Part shown: positions 23,881 to 33,873 of the stretch, piece by piece
Numbering within the stretch: position 1 is the stretch's first letter
Layout of the letters: each line of letters opens with the position of its first letter
NCBI GenBank assembly: GCA_001179805.1
Contig: CWGI01000001.1
Span: 124,001-188,000, forward strand
Direction of reading: 5' to 3'
From: Candidatus Hepatoplasma crinochetorum
GTDB taxonomy: Bacteria > Bacillota_I > Bacilli_A > Mycoplasmatales > Hepatoplasmataceae
Length of the DNA stretch: 64,000 nucleotides
The notes under the pieces: model-generated
Seen by the model: only the letters and a program-made list of their open reading frames with translations
Told to the model about the DNA's origin: nothing
Databases searched by the model: none
Program-made: the position numbers and the translations under genes

Positions 23881-25086
23881 ATGGATTCATTAGCAAGTGT
23901 ATTATTTGATACAAGTGGAGAAATACTTTATTTTATTTTTGGATGATTGTTTTTAGCAATCATTGTTTTTCAACTACTAAATTACTTTTTTGAAGATAAA
24001 TGAGAAGTAATGATTAAGGAAAAACAAAAGAGTGATGTTTTAATTGGAGGAATTTTTGGATTTATTCCTGGATGTGGAGGAACTATTTTTCTAATTAATC
24101 TTTTCAAAGAAGGAAAAATAGGACTCGGAACTCTGATCGCTGCTTTTATTACAACAATGGGTGAGGTATCTCTTATCCTTATAGTAATCGATCCTTTGCT
24201 CTTAATTTATATTTCAATAATAAGTTATATTTCTGCAATTATTGTCGGTTATATTGTTAAATATCTAAAAATTCAGCAAAAATATAATCTTTATGCAACA
24301 ACAGAGACAAAAAAAAGAAAATTGCATACACACGAAAAAGAGTCAAAAAAAGCATTAGAAGTATTTGGTTTTATTGATCATTGAATTATTCCAATATTTT
24401 TTACAATTTTATTTTTATTTGTCTTTCCTTTTACAATTATCGCTTCTTTTATTCCAAATGGAAAAGAGAATTTTTCTAATTACCTATTAGCAATCGAATG
24501 AACTTCAGTTATTGTTTTACCATTAATTATTATTTATTATTTTGTAAGAATTTATTTTATAAGAAGTTCTCATGATGAAGATCATTCTGAAGAAAATATT
24601 CATGATAAAGGAAAAACAGGAATTAAACATCAAATAAATCATATTTCTTATAATTTGATTTTGATTTTAACTTGAGTATTTATTACTTTATTTATTGTTA
24701 ATTTAGTAATATATGCAATTATATATTATTCAAATATCTATGAAAATATAAATGATATTCAAGATAATATTGATGCTGTTAAAAATGATTGATGATATTT
24801 AATTTTACTTGTTGTAATTGGAGCTTTGGTCGGATTAATTCCAACTTGTGGTCCCCAAATTGCTTTTACTCTCTTAATGATAGGAGAAATAGGTGGCGAT
24901 AATGCTGTTGCTTTTGGGGGAATAAGTGCACTTATTTCCAATTCCATTTCACAAGACGGACATGCTGGAATTGTATATTTTTCCTTTGATAAAAAAGGAT
25001 ATGGAATAATAAAATTAATTGAATTAGGTAGTGCAATTATATTTGGTTTAATATTTATCCCATTAGATAAATTCACAAATTTATAA
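23881..25086 (+). CDS. Putative 10-TM heavy-metal or manganese exporter (ArsP_2/DUF2899 type)
   Basis: 401-residue polytopic membrane protein made of two inverted-looking halves. The first has GGIFGFIPGCGGTIF (~54-68) followed by an AAFITTMGEV helix; the second has ALVGLIPTCGPQIAF (~315-329) and ISNSISQDGHAG. These paired CGG/CGPQ signatures match the putative heavy-metal exporter family. The cytoplasmic-type loop between the halves is rich in His, Asp and Glu (KLHTHEKES and HDEDHSEENIHDKG), a plausible metal sensor or binding loop. Substrate is not fixed by sequence. Ends 5 bp from the convergent MBL gene. Confidence 0.7.
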
Positions 25087-25091
25087 TTCTT

Positions 25092-25748
25092 TTATTTTAA
25101 TATTTCTTTTAATTCTAAATTAATTTTTAGATTAATATCGCTTATTTTAAAACTACTTTCATAATGACCTGGATAAATAAGATAATTATTTTTTTTACAT
25201 AAATCATAAATAAAATTAAGAGAAGAAATAAATTTATTAATATCTGTTCCTATTTTTTTATCATGTAATCCAATTGTTCTTAAAAATATTGTATCTCCTA
25301 TAAAAATATCTATATTATCAAAAAGATAAAATGTAGATCCTTTTGTATGTCCACTAAATGGAATTATTTTAATATTAATTCCTAATAATTCTATTTCTTT
25401 ACAAGATCTTGAATCAAAGGAAATAATATTATTTTTACTATCTAATTTTCAATCTAAATTAGCATAAAATGATCTATTAATTTTAGAATCAAAGAGACCT
25501 TCTAGGTCTTTTTGATTAATATAAATTATTGGATTAAATTTTTCAATAATTTTATCTAAATTCATAACATGATCTAAATGATTATGTGTTAATAAGACAT
25601 ATTTAATCTTAATATTTCTATTAATACAATAATTAATTATTGTATCACCTGATGCAGAAGTATCTATTAATATAGCATCATTATTTTTATTGATATATAA
25701 ATATGAATTACTAAAATTGAATCTTTCATTTTGAAAATTTTTAATCAT
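25092..25748 (-). CDS. Metallo-beta-lactamase fold hydrolase, glyoxalase II-like
   Basis: 218 residues with the metal-binding series of the MBL fold: LLTHNHLDHVMN (HxHxDH), SGHTKGSTFYLF, FIGDTIFLR with the bridging Asp, and a terminal LIYPGHYESS. This small architecture matches hydroxyacylglutathione hydrolase-like proteins, but substrate is undefined and mollicutes usually lack glutathione. Trp in LDWKLD is TGA. Convergent with the exporter gene and separated from res by 42 bp. Confidence 0.85.
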
Positions 25749-25790
25749 TATTTATCCTTAATTATCTTTAATATAAAATTTAATCTTTAT

Positions 25791-28085
25791 TTAATATTTT
25801 TTAAAATAATCTTCTAATGATAAATCTTTTCCGTAAACTCTAAAATCTCTTTCTTTTAAAACAATGGTTTCATAAAAAACATTTTTATCATTGTTTTTTA
25901 AAATTTCTTTATTTTTTATTAAATTTTCTGTTGCGATCTTTTTTGCACTACTATTTTCAAAAATAATTTTATTATCCTTTAATTGTTTTATTTCAATAAT
26001 ATATAAATTATTATCAGTAGATAAAATAAAATCTGGAAAATATTTTCTTAATTTTCCATCATTTTTATCTTGATAGCTTATATAAAAATAATTATTTTGA
26101 TCAACAAAATTATAAAGAATATAATTAAAATTTTTTATAAAATCCATTCTATTTTTAGGTTTAATAAATTTAGAATAAAAATCTCTTTCAATTATAGAAT
26201 CAAAGGGAAATTTTTTATAATCATTTTTTTCAAAATTTAACATATAAAAATTATTTTGATCATAACTTTCATTTTCCATTTCGAATTTATTTAAATAAAT
26301 TTCATTCATTTCAAGATTATTTTTAAAATTAAATTCTCTTTCAATTTTTTGATATTTATTTTCATTAATTATTTTTAAAATTTGGTTTTTAAAAGTAATG
26401 CAATCTGATGTATTTTCATAAAAATATTTATATGCTTTTTTAATAAAATTATTTTGATTATATTCTTTTCCTTTAATTCTTATAATTTTTTCTAAATATT
26501 CCTGTATATCTTTATTATTTACACTTTCTTCAAATAATTTATATCTACGATAAAGATTATATTCTATTCAATTTAATTGCTGTTGTTGAGAGGAAAAATC
26601 AAAATTTTGATAATCTTTATCTGTTTTGGAATTGAATATTCCCTTTTGCAATTTACTTCCTTCTCATTTTAATAATTCATCATTATTTCTAATATTTTCA
26701 AATATTGAAGAGTATTCTTTAATATATTTTATTTTTTTCAATAATATATTTTCAAAAAATAATTTTTTATCAAAATTACTATTTTCCTTATAATCAATTA
26801 TTTTAAATTGATCAATTTTATTTATATTAGTATTTTTTTTGATAATTTCTTTTTTATTATATAAATTTTGATAATTATCTATTATTTCTCTCTTTACTTC
26901 ACTATCCAAAGTATATATATAAGCATTATCTATTAATGGATCATTAAAATATTTAAGAAATTGATTTCGTAAAACTCTTCCTAAAGTTTGAACTTCAAAT
27001 TTTTCGTTCATATTTAAACGCAATTTTATTCATATATTTGCTCTTGGAATATCTCAACCAGTTGCAATAGCTTGTTTAAATATTAATACATGAATATCAT
27101 CATTTTCTATAATATCTTGGCGTTCAATTTTTTTATTATCAAGTGTTTTTTTATATTCAGATGTATAAATTGCAATATGTTTTTTATCAATTAATTCATT
27201 TACTCATTTTGAAACATTTTTAATATTAATTTCTTTTTCTTTTTTTGTTCCAGCATCAGGTATTTGAATAACAATTAAAGGAAAATGACCCTTTTCATTT
27301 AATAATTTTTTGTTTCTATATTTTTCAATTATTAATTTTTGTTTTTCTAGTGCACTATTAATTAATGTTTTTTCAATTGTTTCTTCTGGAAAAATAATAT
27401 CATCATTAATAATAATTTCCTTTTTTACAATTGCTTCGTTTACTGCTTGATCATATGTAATTTTTACATCTATTTCATCATTTTCATCATTAATAACAGT
27501 AGCAGACATTTCTAATTTATAAAAAGATTCTTTTTTATTTTCAATTAGAATTTTTTTTATATCATTTAGAAAATTTTTTGTTTGCTTTGCAAATTTATTT
27601 AAATGTTGTTCATCAATTATAATAAATATATTTAATTTATTTTTAATTGTATTTCTTAATACATCTCAAAAATTTAATTTTTCTGTTTCTTTATTTGTTA
27701 AATTATTAGTTATTTTAATTAATTTATCTCAACCGAAAAAATAAATAGTATTTTTTTCAAAGTAATCAATTTTAATATTATTATCAAATTGATAATGAAC
27801 ATCATATTTTTTCAAATTAGCAGTTATTTTATAATTTTTAAATTTTTCATATCCTTGAAAATCTAATTTTCCTGTAGATGGAGCGAAAAATAAAAAAACA
27901 AATTTTTTATTATTTTTCTCGTTTTCTAAAATAAATTTATTAATCAAATTAGCACATATAAAAGTTTTACCTGTTCCTGTAGGAGACTGAAAAATAAAAG
28001 TTTTATCATAAGAAAATTTTGTTAAAGCTTCTTCAATTAATTTTTCTTGAAAATCTAATAAGTATAATTTTTTCATATCTTTCAT
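25791..28085 (-). CDS. res: Type III restriction enzyme, Res subunit
   Basis: ATP-dependent translocase/nuclease partner of Mod. 764 residues, shorter than the ~900-1000 of typical Res subunits but open throughout with TGA as Trp. Walker A is SPTGTGKTF (~34-42), motif II is IIIDEQHL (DEQH box), a helicase-C region contains TLGRVLRNQFLKYF (motif VI), and the C-terminal PD-ExK nuclease is visible as YFPDFIL and LYIIEIKQLK. It begins 6 bp after the mod stop, so mod-res form one operon. No frameshift or simple repeat indicating phase variation is seen. Confidence 0.9.
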
Positions 28086-28091
28086 ATTAAT

Positions 28092-29591
28092 CTAAGAAAT
28101 TTCATTAATATTTATATTACTAATATTAAATGAAGATTTATATAAATCTTTACTACTCTCTATTTCTTCATAATTTCCATTAATTTTATCTTCTAATTTA
28201 ATTTTGATATATTTTAAATTTTCCTTCAAATATGGTTTATTTTTTTTTAATCATTTAAAATCTTGTTTCCCTTTTGTTCCTTTACCATTAATTATTCTAT
28301 ATAGTCTTTCATAACAAATGTCTTTTGCTATGTTATTTTCTTTTTCAATTAATATAAATTGTCTATTTCCATTATCTTCTTTATTTAATTGCATTACTGC
28401 ATGTCCGGTTGTTCCTGATCCAGCAAAAAAATCAAGAATGATAGAATTTTTATTAGAGGAAGAAAATTTAATTATTAATTTTAATAAATCTATATTTTTA
28501 GGTGTCATCGATTCTGCTTCTTTTGAATTAATTATAGATAATAGTTGTATTTTAGCAACTGAATTAGAAAGAGAATATATTCCATTTGTATGTCAAGAAG
28601 ATTTTAATTTTAAATCCAATCCCTCTTTTTTTTCTTTATCAAGTCACTTTATAATATATTTATTTTTTGTATTTTTTACTATTTCTATTAAATTTTTTTC
28701 AATCATACTTTGAAGAGTTTCTTTTGAATAAATTCAACGTCCATCTTCATTATTAGATAATTTTGGAAAAATTTTTATACTTTTTTCAAAATTATCTAAT
28801 AAAATTTTTTGAGTTTCATAATTTATATAAATTGGATAATATAAATTAGGTCTATCTTCTCTTCTAGAATTAGATCCTACTTTTTGTATTGAATATCCCT
28901 TTAAATCTGATTCTTTTGGATCAAATATTATTTTATTAAATTCATTTATTAATTTATTTTTTGCATAAATTAATAAATAATCACCAGAATTAGCAATATC
29001 TTTAGAATCTGATCTACCACTCGGATTAGATTCAACAAATATATTTGAAACAAAATTTTCTTCCCCAAATATTTCATCCATTAAAACTTTTAAATATGCT
29101 TGTTCATTATCATCTATCGAAACAAAAATAACCCCATTATCAGAAAGTAATTTTTGTGCAAGTTTTAATCTTCTTTTCATAAAAGATAATCATTTTGAAT
29201 GTTTAAAATCATCATCTTTTGAAATAATAATATCATTATAAATAAAATCTTTATTTTTTGTATTATATGGAGGATCAATATAAATAATATCAACTTTTTG
29301 ATTAATTTTTATAAGATGTTTTAAAGCAAAATAATTATCTCCTTCAATTAATAAATTGCTCTTTTTATTGGCATTTTTAATTTCTAGATTATTTATTTCT
29401 TCAAAAAAATAATAATAATTTTTAATATTTTTGCCTTTTATTGTTTCTTCTTTTTGACTATAAAAAAGTTTTAAACCTAATTTTGTTTGATCTAATAAAT
29501 TAATAAGTTTTTCAATTTCATCATTATTTAATTTTTCTTTATTATTTAATTTTTTTTGTAAATTTATTCTCTCTTCTGCTGTTATTTCCAT
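28092..29591 (-). CDS. mod: Type III DNA adenine methyltransferase, Mod subunit
   Basis: N6-adenine methyltransferase that also supplies target recognition for Res. 499 residues in beta-class order: catalytic motif IV IIYIDPPYNTKNKDF (~105-119) precedes the SAM-binding motif I ILDFFAGSGTTGHAVMQL (~400-417). The intervening ~280 residues hold the target recognition domain. Intact with TGA as Trp; ends with TAG at 28092-28094. First gene of the mod-res pair, with a small ATAAG palindrome 29 bp upstream of the ATG. Confidence 0.92.
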
Positions 29592-29619
29592 TTTTCTACT
29601 CTTTAAAATAATTATTTAT

Positions 29620-29632
29620 ACTTATCATAAGT
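29620..29632. repeat. 13-bp palindrome upstream of mod
   Basis: ACTTATCATAAGT is a perfect 6-bp inverted repeat around one base, 29 bp before the mod ATG. It shares the TTAT/ATAAG core of the larger palindromes at 10064 and 34565; short and AT-rich, so it could be chance. Confidence 0.35.
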
Positions 29633-29639
29633 TAAAAAA

Positions 29640-29780
29640 ATTATAATATTTATCCACAAATTTTATAAATATATTTATATATTTATTATCCAAACTTATA
29701 AGTGATAAGGTTTCCGTAAATAAAGCAATATTAAATAATGTAAGAATAAAAATCAATTATTTTTGATCATCTTTTCTCCT
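29640..29780 (-). pseudogene. Decayed third copy of the one-TM protein family (C-terminal fragment)
   Basis: On the minus strand this stretch still encodes LIFILTLFNIALFTET followed by LSLISLDNK, almost identical at DNA level to the C-terminus of the gene at 30843-31412 down to the TTTGTGGATAA end. The N-terminal 110 residues are missing, and a deletion removes the KKYEKIYKY part, shifting the last codons. A Shine-Dalgarno AAGGAG and an ATG now precede it in a different frame (about 24 codons), so it is not a functional copy. Confidence 0.7.
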
Positions 29781-29845
29781 TCTTATTTTTAAATTATATT
29801 TAGTAAAAAATATACTCCATATATCATTTTTATCACAATAAATTA

Positions 29846-30502
29846 TTAATCTGAAGATTTATATCTTAGATACTTTTCTACAGAAAATAAAGCAATTAAT
29901 ATTAATAATATACCTGCTTCAATTCCGATAATAAAATTTCTATAATCATAGAAAAATGGAAAATGTTCTCCAATATTATGATGAAAGAATAAAAATGATA
30001 AAAAGAAAAATATTGGAAAAAAGAAGACTGAAATAATTATTTTAAATCTTAAACTAAGAACAAAAACAATAAAATAAAGAAGAATACAATTACCCATATA
30101 GTAATTAAACCATGTAAAAATGTAGGGTGTACTTACATTATATAAAGTAGTTCAAGAAACTAAATAAAATAAAAATATAGCAACAAAAGCAAAAAAGAAG
30201 CAAACGATGTAAATTGAAAAATAATAACTATAATTTAATCTCTTATTGTTTACATTAACTATTTTTATTTTTTTTCAATTTTCAATTGTAATAATTTCAA
30301 AACTTATTAAATTCAATATTATAATTGAAAAATAAATCGTTATCTTTAATGTGTCTAAATCTCAAGAGTCAGCATTTGCACTTGCAATATCTAAAATAGA
30401 ATTTAATTCTAAGAAAAATAAATATCAAACAAAAAAAATTAATAAATAAGATAATAGTATTTTTCAAGTAAATAATTTTCTTAAATAAAAAAATAAATAC
30501 AT
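29846..30502 (-). CDS. Polytopic membrane protein, unknown
   Basis: 218 residues with about six hydrophobic helices (for example LLSYLLIFFVWYLFF, IYIVCFFFAFVAIFLFYLV, IIISVFFFPIFFFLSFLFF, AGILLILIALFSV) and short charged loops; no family motif I recognise. It could be an ABC-2-type permease half or a small integral membrane protein. Open from 30502 to TAA 29846 with three TGA Trp. Lies between the decayed copy and the intact copies of the one-TM family, and may have been brought in with them. Confidence 0.65.
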
Positions 30503-30842
30503 TTTAAAAAATTATATTTTTCTTTAAAGCCATATTTCCTAAATCATCTAAATCACAATGTTTTTTGAATTGCATTGAAAAAATCTTTATTTGAATTTAT
30601 GAAAAAGCTATCCATTTAATTTTCAAACTTTCATAACAATTATTTTTTATTTTCTTTGATATCTTATTTAAGATTTTCAATGCTTGATATATATTCATAT
30701 TATCGCTTTTATCTATATTATTATAAACATTAATATTATTTTTAAAATCCTTTAATAAATTATTTTTGTATCAAAGAAAAAATAAAAATAATTTTTCTTT
30801 ATAAATACATACTATTTACATCTATAAAATAATTTATAATAC
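30503..30842. other. 340-bp gap without a supportable gene
   Basis: Between the membrane protein start and the next minus gene. Both strands have only short fragments with frequent stops; codon-like stretches such as a minus-strand MNIYQALKI read soon end. It may be remnants of a further decayed gene. No terminator hairpin or promoter stands out beyond AT-richness. Confidence 0.4.
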
Positions 30843-31412
30843 TTATCCACAAATTTTATAGATATATTTATATATTTTTTCGTATTTTTTGTTTTCTAAA
30901 CTTATAAGTGATAATGTCTCTGTAAATAAAGCAATATTAAATAATGTAAGAATAAAAATTAATTCTTTTCGATCAGTGATTTTTTCTTTAATCATATTAT
31001 TTTTAATTGCATAATCATTAAATTTTACATGTTTACGAATATAAAAATCATCAACAATTATTTCATAATTTTTAAATTGATCAAAGATTAATTTTTGATC
31101 AAAATTTAATTTTTTAATCTTTCTAAGAGAATCCCGATACTTTCTTTTTGTAATAGGAGAGCGAAAATATGTTAATAATTTAACATCAGCATTAGACATC
31201 CTCATTTTATCTTTTTCATTAAGTCCTTCTAAAAAAAGATAAAAATTTCTTACAATATCTTCATATGTTCCTTTTCTTAAGTTAATATTAGAATCCTTAC
31301 GATATTTAAAATCTCAAATTGTATAAAATATTCCTATAAATGCCATTATTGATGTAAGTATTCCAAGAAAAACAAGAAAACTTCCAGAAAGTCAAGCTAA
31401 AAAACTATCCAT
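30843..31412 (-). CDS. One-TM protein of a local tandem family, copy B
   Basis: 189 residues: an N-terminal TM helix (WLSGSFLVFLGILTSIMAFIG), a basic stretch FKYRKDSNINLRKGTYEDI, then a soluble C-terminal domain with FRSPITKRKYRDSL and KITDRKELIFILTLFNIALF. The C-terminal domain ends in a short amphipathic tail KYEKIYKYIYKICG. Same length as copy C (31424-31993) and clearly paralogous. No known family recognised. It starts 11 bp after copy C and is probably cotranscribed with it. The C-terminal DNA is duplicated at 29640-29780. Confidence 0.75.
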
Positions 31413-31423
31413 AAAACTCCTAA

Positions 31424-31993
31424 TTATTTACATATTTTGTAAATATGTTTATATATTTTTTCATATTTCTTATTAGTTATTTTAATAAGAGAAAAACTTT
31501 CTGTAAAAAAAGCAATATTAAACAATGCAAGAATAAAAATTAATTCTTTTCGATCAGTAATTTTTTCACTAATAATTTCATTTTTTAAAGCAAAATTATT
31601 AAAACTTAAGTTTTTTCGAATATAAAAATCATCTTTTATCTGTTTATAATCTCTAAATTGATCAAAAATTAATTTTTGATCAAAATTTAATTTTTTAAGA
31701 TTGACCAATCGATCTCGATATTTTTTTCTTGTAATTGGAGATTTAAAATATGCTAATAATTTAATATCTACGCTTGATTCTTTCATTTTTTTTTGATCAT
31801 TTAAGTATTCAAAAAAAAGTGTAAAATTGTTAATTATATCTTCATGAATTTTCTTTCTTAAATCAATATTAGTATCTTTTTTGTATTTAAAACCTCAAAT
31901 TGAAAAAAATACACCCACAAAAATCATAACTGAAGATGATACACTAAAAAATAAAAGAAACGAACCAGCAATTCAAGCTCATGTGCTTTCCAA
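31424..31993 (-). CDS. One-TM protein of a local tandem family, copy C
   Basis: 189 residues, paralogue of 30843-31412, with TM helix WIAGSFLLFFSVSSSVMIFV, FKYKKDTNIDLRKKIHEDI, FKSPITRKKYRDRL and the shared KITDRKELIFILALFNIAFF block. Start is TTG at 31993: AGAGG lies 7 nt upstream and an in-frame stop at 31997 excludes anything longer, giving exactly the same length as copy B. Function unknown. First of the pair, transcribed away from the tRNA. Confidence 0.72.
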
Positions 31994-32056
31994 AATTTAC
32001 CTCTATAAAATAAAACAATTTTAAAAGTATTTAAAATATTTTAAAAACTTTTAAAA

Positions 32057-32139
32057 TGGTGCCCGAAACGGGACTTGAACCCGTACAGCAAAGCTAAAGG
32101 ATTTTGAATCCTTCGTGTCTACCATTCCACCACTCGGGC
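32057..32139 (-). tRNA. tRNA-Leu (anticodon CAA)
   Basis: Complete class II tRNA on the minus strand. The 5' acceptor GCCCGAG pairs with TTCGGGC, there is a D-arm, an anticodon arm AAGGA-TTCAAAA-TCCTT with anticodon CAA reading UUG, a long variable arm, T-arm ACGGG-TTCAAGT-CCCGT, discriminator A and an encoded CCA (32057-32059). No neighbouring tRNA. In this code it reads TTG only. Confidence 0.95.
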
Positions 32140-32228
32140 GATTTTCAATAAATACAAAATAAAACAAATACATTATAATATAAATTGTAATTTTTTACTT
32201 TATATTTTTTAAATTGAGGCTTAAATAA

Positions 32229-32966
32229 ATGTTATGATGGGGAATAGCCTTATCTGAATTTTTTGGAACTTTTTTTCTTATAATTTTAGGATTAGGAATA
32301 AATGCAAGAACAACTTTAAAACAAAAAGATAACAAAAATAATAGTTTATTAATAAATAGTTTTGGTTGAGCATTTGCTTATTTTGTTGGTGGTTCAATTG
32401 CATATTATTCTGGTAGTAATATTAATCCAATTCTTTCTCTTTCCGCTTGATTAACAGATCAAATTACATTTGTACAATTTTTGGATTACTTCTTTTTTCA
32501 AATATTAGGAGCCTTTTTTGGAACAATAATTATCATATTTATTTATTGAGATCAATTTAAAAAAAATGATAAAAAAGATTTAGCAGCAGAAATACTTTAC
32601 ATAAAACCAGAAAGAAAAGATTATAAATTTAATTTTGCTGTTGAAATTTTAGCAAGTTTTGTATTAATAACTTCATTTCTTGCATCAATTTGATATGGAA
32701 TAGATTTCTTTGAACCTTTATTTCTTGCCTTTATTATTTTTGCAATTGCTTTATCTTTAGGTGGACTTTCAGATTATGCAGTAAATCCAACGAGAGATTT
32801 TGTTCCAAGAATTTGTCATTTTTTATTCAATATTCCGAATAAGAAAAAAACAAATTGAAATTATAGTTGAGTTTCAATAACAGGTCCTGTTATCGGTTCT
32901 TTATCAGCAACAGGACTTATTTGAGCAATAATTGCTATTATTGGTGAAGGAAATCCCTTTAATTAA
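32229..32966 (+). CDS. MIP-family channel (aquaporin/glycerol facilitator)
   Basis: 245 residues, six-TM MIP protein for water, glycerol or other small solutes. The two half-helix NPA boxes are altered: SNINPILSLSAW (NPI) and VNPTRDFVPR (NPT), the second keeping the selectivity-filter Arg. Helix 1 starts LWWGIALSEFFGTFFLI with conserved Glu. The DxxR-type NPTRDF is closer to glycerol facilitators. Shine-Dalgarno GAGG at 32216-32219 supports ATG 32229. Trp codons are mostly TGA. Divergent from tRNA-Leu, with a terminator 84 bp downstream. Confidence 0.88.
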
Positions 32967-33049
32967 AAACAACAAAAAATAATGAATATGTATAATAAAT
33001 TTGAATAGTATTTAGTTGTCAAATTTAAAATTAAATTAGTATTCTTATT

Positions 33050-33078
33050 AAGAGAAATTCCTCTAAGAAATTCCTCTT
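33050..33078 (+). terminator. Intrinsic terminator after the MIP gene
   Basis: Stem AAGAG-A-AATT (33050-33059) with AATT-C-CTCTT (33069-33078), one mismatch, 9-nt loop, followed by a run of eight T on the plus strand. Ends transcription from the MIP channel gene. Confidence 0.75.
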
Positions 33079-33162
33079 TTTTTTATTTTGCTTATATATT
33101 TAATATTTTATTGCAATTTTCAGTTTATTAAAATTCGATAATTAATTTGATATACTAAATAT

Positions 33163-33255
33163 AGTTAATTGTTAATTAACTCTACCGATGGAAGTTAGTC
33201 TATTATTGTCGAATCTGAAATTGGATAGGAGCCCTATTAAGGGCTCTATTTGTTT
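33163..33255 (+). ncRNA. Structured RNA with terminator upstream of the MazF-like gene
   Basis: An extended -10 (TGATATACT, 33148-33156) is followed by three hairpins. First AGTTAAT/ATTAACT (33163-33181). Then an 8-bp stem CTA-CCGAT / ATTGG-A-TAG with a single bulge, enclosing 30 nt. Last a terminator GAGCCC-TATTAA-GGGCTC (33229-33246) followed by TATTTGTTT. The toxin-like ATG is 48 bp downstream. It could be an attenuating leader or an antitoxin RNA as in type III toxin-antitoxin loci, but no tandem repeat units are seen and no known riboswitch fits. Confidence 0.5.
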
Positions 33256-33293
33256 ATAATTAGAATGCAGAGTAATTAAATTAGAGGATTAAA

Positions 33294-33719
33294 ATGAAAG
33301 AAAATAGCAGTGATACCTATTTATCTTACAAAGAATTGAAAATATGATCAATTTATTGATTTAAAAGATCATGATTATCTGAGGCAAAATTTAAAAATAA
33401 GGGAAAATATAGACCTTGTGTTGTACTACAAAAAAGAGGAAATCAATTAATTTTAATTCCCCTTTCTTCTACAAAAACAAATGATCAATGAAATATTAAA
33501 TATTATTCATCAACAAGAAAAGAATCTTCTAATATTCATGTTGATAGATTTAAAATATTAGATCCTAAATCAATATCATTAGATTCAGAAAATTGTAAGA
33601 TATTAAATAATGTTAAATTAAAAGATCAAGTAAAAAATGCAAAAATTACTTCTAAAAAAGTAAAAAAAGAGATAACAGATAAATATAATAAAAGATTAGA
33701 AATTATAAATTTGAAATAA
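33294..33719 (+). CDS. MazF/PemK-like toxin-family protein
   Basis: 141 residues. The central KGKYRPCVVLQKRGNQL and ILIPLSSTKTND follow the PemK/MazF barrel pattern (RPxVVL then a PLSS/PLTS strand), and NIHVDRFKILDPKSI fits the later VD...D strand. Such proteins are mostly ribosome-independent RNases. The C-terminal ~40 residues are a Lys-rich helix. AGAGG 7 nt upstream supports ATG 33294. No protein antitoxin gene adjoins; the upstream gap holds a structured RNA instead. Its last 35 bases are repeated at 34615-34652. Frame contains five TGA Trp. Confidence 0.6.
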
Positions 33720-33722
33720 AAA
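33685..33722. repeat. 38-bp direct repeat, left copy (end of MazF-like gene)
   Basis: Identical to 34615-34652 except G33713 versus A. It spans the last codons and stop of the MazF-like gene. The two copies bracket the ncRNA and two-gene unit at 33723-34614. Confidence 0.8.
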
Positions 33723-33840
33723 ACACATCTCTAAAAGATGTGCTGTCGTATTTTTATAGCTCAATCTGAAACAGATCTAGATACGATTGCTAAATTAACG
33801 AACTCTTATCATACAATAAGAACACGGGAATTTTATTCCT
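33722..33840 (-). ncRNA. Four-hairpin RNA with own promoter and terminator
   Basis: Minus strand: TATAAT at 33852-33847, then hairpin GGAAT/ATTCC (33827-33839), hairpin TCTTAT/ATAAGA (33804-33821), a long nested stem closed by TCGTAT/ATACGA (33746-33786) with inner ATCTG-AAA-CAGAT, and a terminator CACATCT/AGATGTG (33724-33742) followed by TTTTTTATTT. No ORF of note runs through it. It could instead be the 3' end of the adjacent two-gene mRNA. No Rfam family recognised; not a tRNA, tmRNA, 6S or tracrRNA that I know. Confidence 0.55.
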
Positions 33841-33873
33841 AATTTCATTATAATAAAATTTTTTTATTATGTG

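Noticed and set aside
25791..29591. Frameshifted (phase-variable) res and mod genes
   Set aside because: All apparent breaks are in-frame TGA codons read as Trp; both genes are continuous and lack long simple repeats.
33163..33255. Known riboswitch (purine, 2'-dG, preQ1, T-box, guanidine) before the MazF-like gene
   Set aside because: None of the conserved core sequences of these classes is present and the downstream gene is not metabolic.
33722..33840. tracrRNA or CRISPR remnant
   Set aside because: No repeat-spacer array, cas gene or anti-repeat pairing is found in the window.
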